Numbered from the stretch's first letter, positions 50,803-59,788 are shown. The stretch is DNA of 64,000 nt from Ruminococcaceae bacterium P7 (GCA_900100595.1 FMUA01000004.1:124001-188000); one strand, 5' to 3'. Notes: generated by a model from the letters alone, not told the origin. Made by a program: numbers and translations.

Positions 50803-53238
50803 ATGACTAACAGACTGAAACCGCACGCCCTCAAAAGCAGGCACTATCTCGCGCTGACCTTTGTGACCGCCCTGACGGTGGCAGCGCTGCTGATCGTTCC
50901 CTTTATTATTTACAACGGCGGCGTGTTTTATTATTACGGCGACTTCAACGTGCAGGAGATACCCTTCTATCAGCTCCTGCATTCGCAGGTGAGAAGCGGA
51001 GAGCTGGGTTGGAACCATCTCACCGACCTCGGCTCCGACACCGTCTCCAGCTACAGCTTCTATCTTCTCGGCAGCCCGTTCTTCTGGCTGACGATCCCTT
51101 TCCCGAACGAGCTCGTCCCGAACCTCATCGGACCGCTGCTGATCCTCAAATTCGGCTGCTGCGCGGTCTCGGCGTATCTCTGGCTGCAGCGGTACGTCCG
51201 CTTCAAGGGGCACGCGGTCATCGGAGGACTGCTCTATGCCTTTTCGGGCTTTTCGCTCTACAACGTCTTTTTCTTCCACTTCCACGAGCCGATGATCGCC
51301 TTTCCGCTGCTGCTCGCGGCGCTGGACTGCTTCCTCTATGACAGGAAACGCGGCATCTTCGCGGTGGCGGTATGCGGCGCGTGCGTGGTGAACTACTATT
51401 TCTTCGTCGGTCAGGCGCTGTTCGTCGTCATGTACTTCCTCACGCTCACCCTGACAAAAACGTGGCGGTTCCGCGTCAAGGAATTCCTGCTGCTCGCGCT
51501 GGAGGTCGTGATCGGCTTTTCCGGGGCGATGTTCATGCTGCTCCCGAGCGTGCTGGGCATCATGGGCAACCCGCGGCTCGACAGCTATCCCAAGGGCTGG
51601 AACGCGCTGGTCTATGACCGCCCGCAGCGGTACTGGCTGATGATCCTCGCGTTCTTTTTCCCCGCGGATATTCCGGCTATGCCCACCTTTACGCCCGAAT
51701 CCAACTGCAAATGGGCGAGCGTCGCGGGCTGGCTGCCGCTGTTCGGCATGACGGGCGTGATCGCCTATATGCAGCTCAGAAAGCGGGCGTGGCTCAAAAA
51801 GCTGATGTGGCTGCTGATCCTGTTCGCGGCGGTGCCCGCGCTCAACAGCATGTTTCAGCTTCTCAATATCTCGATATTCTATACCCGCTGGTTCTATATG
51901 CCCGTGCTGCTCTTTACGCTGGCGACGCTGCGCGCCGTCGAGGCGCATGACGCGGACTGGAACCGCGCCTTCCGCTGGTCGGTCGGCATCACGGCGGGAA
52001 TGACGCTTCTGATCGGTCTGATGCCCAACATCACCACGGAGGATGACGTCGACACCTTCATGCTCGGCGTGCAGGCGGACAGGGCGCGCTTCTGGATCTA
52101 CGCGGTCATCGCGCTGGCAGGTCTGCTCGCGCTGATCCTGATTTACCGCAAGTTCGGAGAATCCCGCAGCCGCTTCTTCCTCGCGTCGGGGCTGGGCGTG
52201 ATCGGCGTCGCGATGGCAGCCTCCTATTTTGTGCTGGGAACGGGCGTTTTCGGCAGCGGAACGACGAACACCATCAAGGAGGATATCATCAACGCCCGCG
52301 GCGCGATCGAGATCGACGACCTCGAGGACGTCCGCTCGGACTTCTACAAGGGCGTCGACAACACCGCGATGTACTGGAAGGTGCAGAGCATCAACTGCTT
52401 CCAGAGCGCGGTATCGCCCTCCATCATGCAGTTCTATAAAAAAATCGGCATCACGCGCGACGTCGGCTCGCGACCCGATTACAACGCCTACGGACTGCGT
52501 CCGCTGCTGAGCACGAAATACTTCTTCGACAGCGACCGCGACAACAAGGACAAGTCGCAGGACACCAGCTTTGTCGGTGAGGACGGCAAGACGAAGATGC
52601 CCTGCTGGAAGCTCGTCAAAAACTGCAATCACTTTGATATCTACGAAAACGAATGCTATATCCCGATGGGATTTTCCTTTGACAAGTATGTGACCGAGGA
52701 GGAGTTTGACCGCATCTCCAACGCCAACAAGCCGCAGGCGCTGCTCTACGCGATGGTGCTGACGCGCGAGCAGATGGAGCGAAACGCGGACATCACGGGC
52801 TATGACGCGGAAAAATACGCGCAGCTCTACGGCGACGAGCCGAGCCGCTTCAGGAGCGCGGTCGACAACTATTCCTACGGAGAGAATCAGTACAAGGTCG
52901 CGTGTCAGACGCTGATCCAACATTCCTGCCGGCACTTCGCCTATACCGACGACGGCTTTGAGGCGACCTATGACAACCGCGGCGGAGATACGCTGGTCTT
53001 TTTCAGCGTGCCGTTCAGCGAGGGCTTTTCCGCGACGGTCAACGACGTTCCCGTCGGCATCGAGCGCGCGGATTTCGGCTTCATGGCGGTGCGTGTGCCT
53101 GCCGGTACGGACAGCCTGATCCGCTTTACCTACGAAACTCCCGGGCTGAGGACGGGCGCAATGCTCAGCTTCGGCGCACTGGCGGCATTCGCGGTTTACC
53201 TTGCCGCCGCCATCATTATCCGAAAGATAAGGAGATAA
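50803..53238 (+). CDS. YfhO family membrane protein
   Basis: The 811-residue polytopic protein matches YfhO, a GT-C-like family needed for glycosylation of lipoteichoic acid in other Firmicutes. It has a YYYGDFNVQEIPFY opening after helix 1, about 12-14 helices to residue 500, an extracellular domain (about 500-775) and a last helix. A YARTRWFYMP-like loop (FYTRWFYMPVLLF) is present near 365. CCGGAG lies before the ATG. The next gene follows after 4 bases. Confidence 0.88.
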   Translation: MTNRLKPHALKSRHYLALTFVTALTVAALLIVPFIIYNGGVFYYYGDFNVQEIPFYQLLHSQVRSGELGWNHLTDLGSDTVSSYSFYLLGSPFFWLTIPFPNELVPNLIGPLLILKFGCCAVSAYLWLQRYVRFKGHAVIGGLLYAFSGFSLYNVFFFHFHEPMIAFPLLLAALDCFLYDRKRGIFAVAVCGACVVNYYFFVGQALFVVMYFLTLTLTKTWRFRVKEFLLLALEVVIGFSGAMFMLLPSVLGIMGNPRLDSYPKGWNALVYDRPQRYWLMILAFFFPADIPAMPTFTPESNCKWASVAGWLPLFGMTGVIAYMQLRKRAWLKKLMWLLILFAAVPALNSMFQLLNISIFYTRWFYMPVLLFTLATLRAVEAHDADWNRAFRWSVGITAGMTLLIGLMPNITTEDDVDTFMLGVQADRARFWIYAVIALAGLLALILIYRKFGESRSRFFLASGLGVIGVAMAASYFVLGTGVFGSGTTNTIKEDIINARGAIEIDDLEDVRSDFYKGVDNTAMYWKVQSINCFQSAVSPSIMQFYKKIGITRDVGSRPDYNAYGLRPLLSTKYFFDSDRDNKDKSQDTSFVGEDGKTKMPCWKLVKNCNHFDIYENECYIPMGFSFDKYVTEEEFDRISNANKPQALLYAMVLTREQMERNADITGYDAEKYAQLYGDEPSRFRSAVDNYSYGENQYKVACQTLIQHSCRHFAYTDDGFEATYDNRGGDTLVFFSVPFSEGFSATVNDVPVGIERADFGFMAVRVPAGTDSLIRFTYETPGLRTGAMLSFGALAAFAVYLAAAIIIRKIRR

Positions 53239-53242
53239 ACTT

Positions 53243-54601
53243 ATGCTGTACGAAAAGATTCTGGAATACAGGGAGGAGCTGTTCGACGACCTCAACAGGC
53301 TCCTTTCCATCGAGTCCGTGGACGGCGCGCGCGACGGGGACTGCGCGGCGGCGCTGGACTTCATCCTCAAGAGGGCGGAGGACTTCGGTCTGACCGCCGA
53401 GAGGGTCACCGCCAAGAGCGCCCATGTGGATCTGGGCAAGGGCGGCAGGCTCTGCGGCGTGCTGTCGCACCTCGACGTGGTTCCTGCGGGCAACAACTGG
53501 ACGGTCAATCCCTACGCGCTCACCGAGCGTGACGGAAGGCTCTACGGCAGGGGCGTCGCCGACGACAAGGGCGCGGCTCTGGTGAATCTCTACTGTCTGC
53601 GCGCGCTCAAGGAAATGGGAATAGAGGGCAGAAACACCCTGCGCGCGATCTACGGCACCGCCGAGGAGACGGGCATGAGCGATATGGACGGCTATTTTGC
53701 GCAGAAGCGCCTGCCCGATCTCGCCTTTACGCCCGACAGCGAATACGGCGTCTGCTATGCCGAGAAGGGCATCCTCCAGCTGGAGGTCAGCACCCCGACC
53801 AACGAGGCGAAGGTGCTCTCGCAGTTCCACGCGGGAAAGGCGATCAACGCCGTACCCGACCTCGCCTATGTCATGCTCGATTCCTCGGGCTATGACAAGC
53901 AGCTGCTCATGCGCCTTGCCGACGCGAGCGAGGGCAACTTTGAATTCAACTACACCATCGACGGATTAATGATCATCAGCCGCGGCAAGGCGGCGCACGC
54001 CTGCGAGCCGCAGAAGGGCTTCAACGCGGCGGCGGCGCTGATCGACCTGATCACGCACGCCTACGACGTCTATGAAATCGGCGCGCTCAGCTCCTTTATC
54101 GACTACGCGATCAACTGCGAGACCAACGGCAGGTCGCTCGGACTGAAAATGAGCGACGCGGTCTCGGGCGCGCTGACGGTCAACCTCGGCAACGTCCACA
54201 TCGAGGGCACCGAGGCGCGCGCGCAGTTCGACATCCGCTATCCCGTCACGGTCAACGGCGACTATGTGCTGCGGCAGTTCCGCTCCGTCGCGGAGAACAA
54301 CCACCTCACCGTCAGGGTGCTGCACCATGACAGACCGCTCTACGTCGAAAAGGACAGCGAGCTGGTGCGCCTGCTTGCCGACGCGTACAGGACCGTCACG
54401 GGTGAGGACGCGCCGCTCTATACCACGGGCGGCGGCACCTACGCCCGCAAGCTGGGCGGAAAGGGCGTTGCCTTCGGCCCCAATTTCAGGGACGACGACA
54501 TCCGCATGCACAACGCCGACGAGAGCGTTGACAAAGAAAACTTCCTCAGACATATGCAAATCTGCTTTGAGGCGCTGTACAGACTTTATACATTGGAGTA
54601 A
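53243..54601 (+). CDS. Sapep/PepV-type metallo-dipeptidase (M20)
   Basis: The 452-residue cytoplasmic enzyme matches the PepV branch of M20 peptidases. Metal ligands are in LSHLDVVPAG (His76), GRGVADDKG (Asp107 or 108), AEETGMSD (Glu141-Glu142) and TPDSEYGVCYAEKG. The C-terminal His is in a TTGGGTYA region context. It hydrolyses dipeptides with an N-terminal beta-Ala or D-Ala type preference in known members. ATAAGGAGA sets the start only 4 bases after the YfhO gene. Confidence 0.93.
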   Translation: MLYEKILEYREELFDDLNRLLSIESVDGARDGDCAAALDFILKRAEDFGLTAERVTAKSAHVDLGKGGRLCGVLSHLDVVPAGNNWTVNPYALTERDGRLYGRGVADDKGAALVNLYCLRALKEMGIEGRNTLRAIYGTAEETGMSDMDGYFAQKRLPDLAFTPDSEYGVCYAEKGILQLEVSTPTNEAKVLSQFHAGKAINAVPDLAYVMLDSSGYDKQLLMRLADASEGNFEFNYTIDGLMIISRGKAAHACEPQKGFNAAAALIDLITHAYDVYEIGALSSFIDYAINCETNGRSLGLKMSDAVSGALTVNLGNVHIEGTEARAQFDIRYPVTVNGDYVLRQFRSVAENNHLTVRVLHHDRPLYVEKDSELVRLLADAYRTVTGEDAPLYTTGGGTYARKLGGKGVAFGPNFRDDDIRMHNADESVDKENFLRHMQICFEALYRLYTLE

Positions 54602-54604
54602 GCT

Positions 54605-55348
54605 ATGAACAAGGAAAAATTGATAAAGCAACAGGCGCGCGAGGCGCTCAAGGGCAACCTCAGCAGCCTGATGGCGGCGATGGGGATGATCACGCTCTGC
54701 GTCACGACGCTGATCACGCTGTTTCTTCTGCTCGTGATCGCGCTGCGGATCATCGACATCGACAGCGACGAGCTGAAAGCAGGCATGGAGCTGCCGCTTC
54801 TGGGCGTTTACGCGCTGTGCGGTCTGCCGGGTGTGGCGTGCCTGCCGATGGTCAACGGCTTCATGCGCATGTCGGGTGACGCTGTCATCAAGGGAAGCTG
54901 CGAGCTTTCGGAGCTGTTTTACTTCTACCGCCGCCCGCTGCGCTTTTTCAAGAGCGTGGTGGTCGATATGGGACTGATCGTCCTGTTCTCGGCGATCGCC
55001 GCTCCCGCGGATGTCGCGGTCAGGCTGCTCGAAAACAGCGGCGACCTTTTCGTCATCCTCGCGTCGGTCGTAAGCGTGATCTGGAAGCTCCTGATTTTCA
55101 TTTTCTTCATCCACTATCCGCTGGCGGCGTTCGCGCTGGACGACAGCCGCGGCATTTTCCGCTATCTGTTCTGCTACATCGGCTTTTCCTTCCGCCACTG
55201 CGGCGCGCTGATCAGGCTCCTGCTGAGTATGCTGGGCTGGATCGCGCTGTGCTTCTTCGTGGTGCCTGCCGTTTACTCGATTCCGTATCTGGAGGTCGCT
55301 CTGATGAATTCCGCGCGCTGGCTGCTGCCGCGGGCGAACAGATTCTGA
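54605..55348 (+). CDS. DUF975-like membrane protein
   Basis: The 247-residue protein begins MNKEKLIKQQAREALKGN, the characteristic amphipathic entry of DUF975 proteins, and then has about five or six helices. The function of the family is unknown. It starts 4 bases after the PepV stop, with TTGGAG as ribosome binding site, so it is cotranscribed with yfhO and pepV. Confidence 0.75.
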   Translation: MNKEKLIKQQAREALKGNLSSLMAAMGMITLCVTTLITLFLLLVIALRIIDIDSDELKAGMELPLLGVYALCGLPGVACLPMVNGFMRMSGDAVIKGSCELSELFYFYRRPLRFFKSVVVDMGLIVLFSAIAAPADVAVRLLENSGDLFVILASVVSVIWKLLIFIFFIHYPLAAFALDDSRGIFRYLFCYIGFSFRHCGALIRLLLSMLGWIALCFFVVPAVYSIPYLEVALMNSARWLLPRANRF

Positions 55349-55416
55349 CCTGAAAAAATCCGTCCGTGCGGGCGACTCTGCCCGTGAAACCCGATATTTC
55401 TTTCATATATTAGCCT

Positions 55417-56484
55417 ATGATAGTTTCACTTTGTATGATTGCCTACAACGAAAAGGAGGCGGTGGAGGGTCTGCTCAGCGATATCTCGCTGCTCGAGTAC
55501 CCCCACAAGAAAATTGAGATCGTATTCGTCGACAGCATGTCCACCGACGGCACCTATGAGCGCATGCAGGAGTTCAGGGAGATGGACTACGGCTTTCTCG
55601 ACGTCAAGATCGTGCGCCGCAAAAAGCTCAATCAGGCGTCGTCATGGAACGCCGCCCTGAGCACCGCGACGGGTGAGCTGATCATCCGCGTCGACGCGCA
55701 CGCGCGTATTCCGCGCAACTTCGTATCGCGCAACGTCTACAACATCAAGCAGGGAGAGATGGTCGTCGGCGGCGGCAGACCGAACATCAGCTCCGACGTC
55801 AGCCCGTGGAAGCTGACACTGCTCGCGGCGGAGGACTCGCTTTTCGGCAGCTCGGTCGCCGCGTACCGCCGTCCCGCGATACAGAAGGAGTACATGGACA
55901 GCCTGTTCCACGCCGCCTACCGCCGCGAGGTCATCGCGACCGTCGGCGGCTTCAACGAGGACTTGGGCAGAACCGAGGACAACGAGTTCCATTACCGCAT
56001 CCGCATGGCGGGCTACAAGCTCTGCTGCTGTCCCGACATCATCTCCTACCAGCACTCGCGCAACAGCCTCAAGCATATGGTGTGGCAGAAGTATTCCAAC
56101 GGCAGGTGGATCGGTCTGACGCTCTCGGAGTGTCCGGGCTGCCTGTCCTACTTCCATTTCGCGCCGTTCCTGCTGGTGATGGCGCTCGCGGCGCTGACGG
56201 TGGTCGCGCTGCTCGGCTTCCCGATTCTGCTGTATATGCTTTTGCTCGTCTACGGCATGTTCGACGTCGTCAACACCGTCGGCTGCTTCACCATGAAGAA
56301 CGTGCAGCCGCAGTTTTTCCTGCTGCCGTTCATCTTTCCGCTGCTGCATATCGCCTACGGCGCAGGCACGCTGGTGGGACTTCTGCAGATCCCGTTCTGG
56401 CAGCGAAAGATCCGCAACAGCCCCGCGAAGCAGCACATCGAGGACGTCAAGGTCAAAATCAAGGAAAATACAAGGAAAAAGTGA
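55417..56484 (+). CDS. Family 2 glycosyltransferase with C-terminal membrane helices
   Basis: The 355-residue protein is a GT2 enzyme: SLCMIAYNEKEAVEGLL at the N-terminus, VFVDSMSTDGT (37-46), an acidic RVDAHARIP site near 92, and the GRTEDNEFHYRI acceptor motif near 188. Three to four helices follow from about 240. This architecture resembles exopolysaccharide synthases such as SucA/ExoA types. The ATG directly follows a TAG stop and has no recognisable ribosome binding site, while TATATT lies six bases upstream; a leaderless transcript is possible. It lies 6 bases before licD. Confidence 0.88.
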   Translation: MIVSLCMIAYNEKEAVEGLLSDISLLEYPHKKIEIVFVDSMSTDGTYERMQEFREMDYGFLDVKIVRRKKLNQASSWNAALSTATGELIIRVDAHARIPRNFVSRNVYNIKQGEMVVGGGRPNISSDVSPWKLTLLAAEDSLFGSSVAAYRRPAIQKEYMDSLFHAAYRREVIATVGGFNEDLGRTEDNEFHYRIRMAGYKLCCCPDIISYQHSRNSLKHMVWQKYSNGRWIGLTLSECPGCLSYFHFAPFLLVMALAALTVVALLGFPILLYMLLLVYGMFDVVNTVGCFTMKNVQPQFFLLPFIFPLLHIAYGAGTLVGLLQIPFWQRKIRNSPAKQHIEDVKVKIKENTRKK

Positions 56485-56490
56485 GCGGAT

Positions 56491-57366
56491 ATGAATAAAG
56501 TGGAACTCACCCCCGAGCTGCTGCGCGAACTGCAGCTCAAGCAGCTCGATATGATGGTCTATTTCAGAGACTTTTGCGAAAAGAATAACCTCACCTTCTG
56601 GCTGATCGGCGGCGGTCTGATCGGCGCGCTGCGTGAGGGCGGCTTTGTGCCGTGGGACGACGACGTGGACGTGATGCTGCCGCGTGAGGATTATGAAAAG
56701 CTTCCCGTGCTCTGGCGCGAGCAGCACGCGGACGGACGCTTCCGCCTGCTGAAAACCGACGACGAGATGTTCACGGGCAACATCTTCATCACCATCACCG
56801 ACACGAACTACACGATGGTCAAGACCAATCAGACGGATATCAACATACCGCACGGACTGGTGCTTGACGTCTTTCCGCTCGACGTCGCGCCCGACGGCAA
56901 ATTTGCCCGCAGGCGGCAGCTCGTCTGGACGATGCTCTATTCGCTCTTTCTGGCGCAGGTCGTCCCCGAAAATCACGGCGGTATCCTCGGCTTCGGCAGC
57001 AGAGTACTGCTCGGCGTCTTCCGCGGCGACAAAATACGCCGCAAAATCTGGCGGTGCTGCGAGAAGCACATGAAGCAGTACAAGCTCAGCGAGAACCAAA
57101 ACGTGACCGAGCTGTGCTCGGGTCCCTACTGGATGCGGTTCCTCTATCCGAAGCGCATCTATGAGGGCGTAGACTACGTGACCTTCGAGGGAATCCGCAT
57201 GCCCTGTATGGCAGGCTATGACGAGTACCTCACGCGGGTGTTCGGCGACTATATGAAGCGGCCGCCCGCGGACAAGCAGAAGCCCCACCACGATATCGCC
57301 TATCTCGACCTGAACACGCCCTGCGAGGTGTATGACAATGCCCACAGAAGTGATTACAAAAAGTAA
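56491..57366 (+). CDS. LicD family phosphotransferase
   Basis: The 291-residue protein matches LicD, a nucleotidyltransferase-fold enzyme that adds phosphocholine or a similar phospho-group to surface glycans. The core motif is WLIGGGLIGALREGGFVPWD with DDDVD (56-60) as the metal site. Later family landmarks are PHGLVLDVFPLD and VTFEGIRMPC. It is 6 bases behind the GT2 gene; the stop overlaps the start of the DNA-repair gene. A role in decorating a teichoic-acid-like polymer fits the neighbouring GT2 and YfhO genes. Confidence 0.92.
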   Translation: MNKVELTPELLRELQLKQLDMMVYFRDFCEKNNLTFWLIGGGLIGALREGGFVPWDDDVDVMLPREDYEKLPVLWREQHADGRFRLLKTDDEMFTGNIFITITDTNYTMVKTNQTDINIPHGLVLDVFPLDVAPDGKFARRRQLVWTMLYSLFLAQVVPENHGGILGFGSRVLLGVFRGDKIRRKIWRCCEKHMKQYKLSENQNVTELCSGPYWMRFLYPKRIYEGVDYVTFEGIRMPCMAGYDEYLTRVFGDYMKRPPADKQKPHHDIAYLDLNTPCEVYDNAHRSDYKK

Positions 57367-58054
57367 CTATTCCGATTTTCTCGCGCGGCTGACGTCGCTT
57401 GCCGACGAGAAGTACCGCGCCTTTCAGACGAAGCTTGTTCCGAATGAGGAAGCAAGCCGTATTCTGGGCGTCCGCATGCCCGCGCTGAGGACGCTTGCAA
57501 AGGAAATCGGCAGGGGAGACCCGCGCGGATTTCTTGCCGTTTGCGGCGACGACTACTATGAGGAGCGGATGCTGCGCGCTCTCGTCACGGGTAAGATCAA
57601 GCCCGAGAGCTTTGAGGACTTATGCGCGCTTGCCGGCGATATGCTGCCCTATGTGAATAACTGGGCGGTCTGCGACTGCTTCTGCATGGATTTGAAGGCG
57701 GTGAAAAGGTTCCGCGAGCCGTTCTTTGACCATATCGAAACGTATCTCGGCGGAGATGAATGGGCGCAGCGCGTCGGGCTGGTGCTGATGCTCAGCTACT
57801 ACCTCGACGGAGAGTATATCGACCGTGTGCTCGGGCGCGTCGACAGGATCCATACCGACGCGTACTATGTGCGGATGGCGCAGGCGTGGCTGCTTGCGAC
57901 CGCTGCCGCAAAGTGTCCCAAGCCGACAGTCGCGTATTTCGCGGATAATTCCCTCGATTCCGCGACGCTCAACAAGGCGATACAAAAGGCGGCGGAGAGC
58001 TTCCGCGTAGAGGATTCCGTAAAAACAACCCTCAAATCGCTGAAAAAGCGTTGA
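57338..58054 (+). CDS. AlkD-like DNA alkylation repair protein
   Basis: The 238-residue protein matches the HEAT-repeat DNA glycosylase family AlkD, which removes bulky or cationic alkylated bases. Signatures are KYRAFQTKLVPNEEASRILGVR, then LAKEIGR, NNWAVCDCFC and GLVLMLSYYL. The ATG at 57338 is chosen because GAGGTG is seven bases upstream; ATG at 57332 would be too close. It overlaps licD by 29 bases. Its TGA stop codon lies inside the -35 box of the FMN riboswitch promoter. Confidence 0.9.
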   Translation: MPTEVITKSNYSDFLARLTSLADEKYRAFQTKLVPNEEASRILGVRMPALRTLAKEIGRGDPRGFLAVCGDDYYEERMLRALVTGKIKPESFEDLCALAGDMLPYVNNWAVCDCFCMDLKAVKRFREPFFDHIETYLGGDEWAQRVGLVLMLSYYLDGEYIDRVLGRVDRIHTDAYYVRMAQAWLLATAAAKCPKPTVAYFADNSLDSATLNKAIQKAAESFRVEDSVKTTLKSLKKR

Positions 58055-58078
58055 CAAACGGAAAAACACGAATATAAT
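58051..58078 (+). promoter_or_regulatory. Promoter of the FMN riboswitch-ribU unit
   Basis: Perfect TTGACA and TATAAT with a 16-bp spacer. The -35 overlaps the stop codon of the AlkD-like gene. Confidence 0.85.
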
Positions 58079-58093
58079 AGGATATAGATTGTT

Positions 58094-58217
58094 TTCGGGG
58101 CGGAGTGAGATTCTCCACCGGCGGTGATAGTCCGCGAACAAGCGCAAGCTTGCCGAGCCTGTGAAATTCAGGCACCGACGGTAACTGCCTTTTGGCACAA
58201 GTCCGGATGATAGAAAA
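58094..58217 (+). promoter_or_regulatory. FMN riboswitch (RFN element)
   Basis: All conserved blocks are present: GGGGCGGAGTGAGATTCTCC, ACCGGCGGTGATAGTCCGCG, a variable arm, ACCGACGGTAACTGCC, and AGTCCGGATGATAGAA closing the P1 stem. FMN binding should stop transcription at one of the following hairpins and so reduce riboflavin uptake. Confidence 0.95.
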
Positions 58218-58243
58218 CGCGAGGCGGCGCTGCCGCGTTTTTT
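58213..58243 (+). terminator. Riboswitch-linked hairpin 1
   Basis: AAAACGCG...CGCGTTTT with a GC-rich interior and a T run, immediately after the aptamer and overlapping its last bases, as expected for a FMN-controlled terminator. Confidence 0.7.
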
Positions 58244-58252
58244 GCGCGAATA

Positions 58253-58289
58253 AACCCGATGTACAACGGTACGTCGGGCTTTCTTTTTT
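58253..58289 (+). terminator. Hairpin 2 in the ribU leader
   Basis: CCCGATGTAC AACG GTACGTCGGG followed by CTTTCTTTTTT. It is a second full terminator in tandem, 38 bases before the ribU start. Confidence 0.8.
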
Positions 58290-58326
58290 CCGAGCAATCG
58301 AATAAAATTTTACGGAGGTCATTTTT

Positions 58327-58998
58327 ATGACAAACAAAACAAACGGGCGCGTCAAGGCTCTGGCTGCAATGGCGATGCTCACCGCGCTTGCGGTTGCTGC
58401 GGACATTTTTCTGAGAATCCCCAACATCGGCGGCTTTCTCACCTACGAGCCGAAGGACGTGATCCTCACCATCGGCGCGTTCATCTTCGGACCGATTCCC
58501 GGGCTGATCATGTCGCTTGCGGTCTGCTTCGTCGAGATGGTGACCGTCAGCACGACGGGTCCCATCGGACTGCTGATGAACTTCCTCGCATCGGGCGTAT
58601 TCGTCGGCGTTTCCTCGGTGATCTATCACCGCAAAAAGACCATCTCGAGGGCGATCATCGGTCTGGTCGCCGCGTCGGTTTCCATGATCGCGGTCATGCT
58701 GCTGTGGAACTACATCATGACGCCGATTTTCATGGGCGTTCCGCGTGAGGCGGTGCTCGATCTGTTCGTGCCGCTGCTGATTCCGTTCAACGCGATCAAG
58801 GCAGGTCTGAACGCCGCGGTCGTACTGCTGCTCTACAAGGCGGTCGTCACCGCTCTGCGCAAGTCAAGGCTGATTCCCGAGCGCGAGAGCAACGACGGCG
58901 CCAACAAAAAGACCAACACCCTGATTCTGGTGGTCGTTTCCGCATTGGCTGTCGCGACGCTGCTGCTGGTGCTGCTGATTTTCGCCGGAATCATGTGA
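58327..58998 (+). CDS. ribU: ECF transporter S component for riboflavin
   Basis: The 223-residue membrane protein matches RibU, the riboflavin-binding S component that docks to a shared ECF energy module (not in this window). Early residues ALAAMAMLTALAVAADIF give the Ala-rich helix 1 that contacts EcfT; FLTYEPKDVILTIGAFIFGP is the substrate loop typical of RibU. Six helices are predicted, plus one extra C-terminal helix after a charged KKTN linker, which is unusual for S components. The upstream FMN riboswitch independently supports the substrate. Confidence 0.93.
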   Translation: MTNKTNGRVKALAAMAMLTALAVAADIFLRIPNIGGFLTYEPKDVILTIGAFIFGPIPGLIMSLAVCFVEMVTVSTTGPIGLLMNFLASGVFVGVSSVIYHRKKTISRAIIGLVAASVSMIAVMLLWNYIMTPIFMGVPREAVLDLFVPLLIPFNAIKAGLNAAVVLLLYKAVVTALRKSRLIPERESNDGANKKTNTLILVVVSALAVATLLLVLLIFAGIM

Positions 58999-59001
58999 TA
59001 C

Positions 59002-59030
59002 TTGACCTGAGCGTCAATTCGTGGTATAAT
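59002..59030 (+). promoter_or_regulatory. Promoter of the THF riboswitch-folT unit
   Basis: TTGACC and TATAAT with a 17-bp spacer, starting three bases after the ribU stop. Confidence 0.85.
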
Positions 59031-59043
59031 AATCAAAGATACA

Positions 59044-59141
59044 ACAGAGTAGGAATCTGTGCGTAAAGTGTTCCGCGAACGGGGAGTTGTCGCGGAGACG
59101 AAGGGGAGACCCGCGATACGGATTCCGCATCCCGCTGTCAC
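59044..59141 (+). promoter_or_regulatory. Tetrahydrofolate riboswitch
   Basis: The element has the family landmarks CAGAGTAGGAATCTGTGCG, a TAAAGTG junction, the GTCGCGGAGACGAAG internal segment, and GGATTCCGC which pairs back to the first stem. It precedes a folate transporter gene. Folate binding should favour the terminator that follows. Confidence 0.85.
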
Positions 59142-59150
59142 AAGACTGTT

Positions 59151-59179
59151 GAGCGGGCATTGTATGCCCGCTTTTTTTA
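59151..59179 (+). terminator. Terminator controlled by the THF riboswitch
   Basis: GAGCGGGCAT...ATGCCCGC followed by seven T, nine bases before the folT ribosome binding site. Confidence 0.9.
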
Positions 59180-59193
59180 TCGGAGGGGTTCAT

Positions 59194-59757
59194 TTGATTC
59201 GATATCTGAAAAAATTTCCATCCTCGCTGCGTGAGCTGAAAAACGTCCGCGCGCTGGCGGCGGTCGCGATGCTGCTCGCGCTGCGCATCGTGCTCGGCAT
59301 GTTCGCGAACGCGACGCTGCCGTGCTTCGGCAACACCGTCAAGATCAGCGCGGCGTTCATCCCGATCGCGGTGACGGGAGCGCTGTTCGGCCCGGTTCCC
59401 GCAGGTCTGGTGGGCGCGCTGGGAGACGTTCTCTCGTTCATCATCGCGCCGACGGGCGGCGGCTATTTCCCCGGATTCACCATCAGCGGACTGCTGACGG
59501 GCATGATCTACGGCTTCGTTCTCTACGGGGAGAAGCTGAGATTGCCGCGTATCGCGATCGCGTGGGCGGTCAACACCCTTGTGGCCGAGACGTTCCTCGC
59601 GGCGTTCTGGCTCTATACGCTCTACGCCAACGAGCCGTCCTACCGGTTCTATCTCACCGCGCGTCTGATCAGTCAGGCGGTCAAGTGCGCGCCCGAGATA
59701 CTGATTCTCTTCGCCCTCGGCAAGCCCGTGACGGCATTGGGGAGAAAGCTGCGGTAA
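59194..59757 (+). CDS. folT: ECF transporter S component for folate
   Basis: The 187-residue membrane protein matches FolT. It has the ALAAVAMLLALRIVLG helix 1 with the small-residue motif for EcfT docking, the GPVPAGLVGALGDVLSFIIAPTGG segment shared with folate S components, and six helices. A TTG at 59194 is the start, because CGGAGGGG is five bases upstream and an ATG further up would lie inside the terminator. The THF riboswitch upstream confirms the ligand. It likely shares the ECF core with RibU. Confidence 0.92.
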   Translation: MIRYLKKFPSSLRELKNVRALAAVAMLLALRIVLGMFANATLPCFGNTVKISAAFIPIAVTGALFGPVPAGLVGALGDVLSFIIAPTGGGYFPGFTISGLLTGMIYGFVLYGEKLRLPRIAIAWAVNTLVAETFLAAFWLYTLYANEPSYRFYLTARLISQAVKCAPEILILFALGKPVTALGRKLR

Positions 59758-59764
59758 CAACTCA

Positions 59765-59784
59765 GGGAACCTCTAACGATTCCC
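59765..59784. repeat. Second 20-bp minimal element derivative
   Basis: GGGAACCTCTAACGATTCCC resembles the 20-bp unit at 31141 with two changes. It lies four bases before element copy 4 and has no matching target duplication of its own. Confidence 0.6.
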
Positions 59785-59788
59785 TAAA

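Noticed and set aside
50701-53508. A 935-codon minus-strand frame opposite yfhO
   Set aside because: Low-complexity RRE/HH composition and no motifs; the plus strand has coherent membrane helices and a ribosome binding site.
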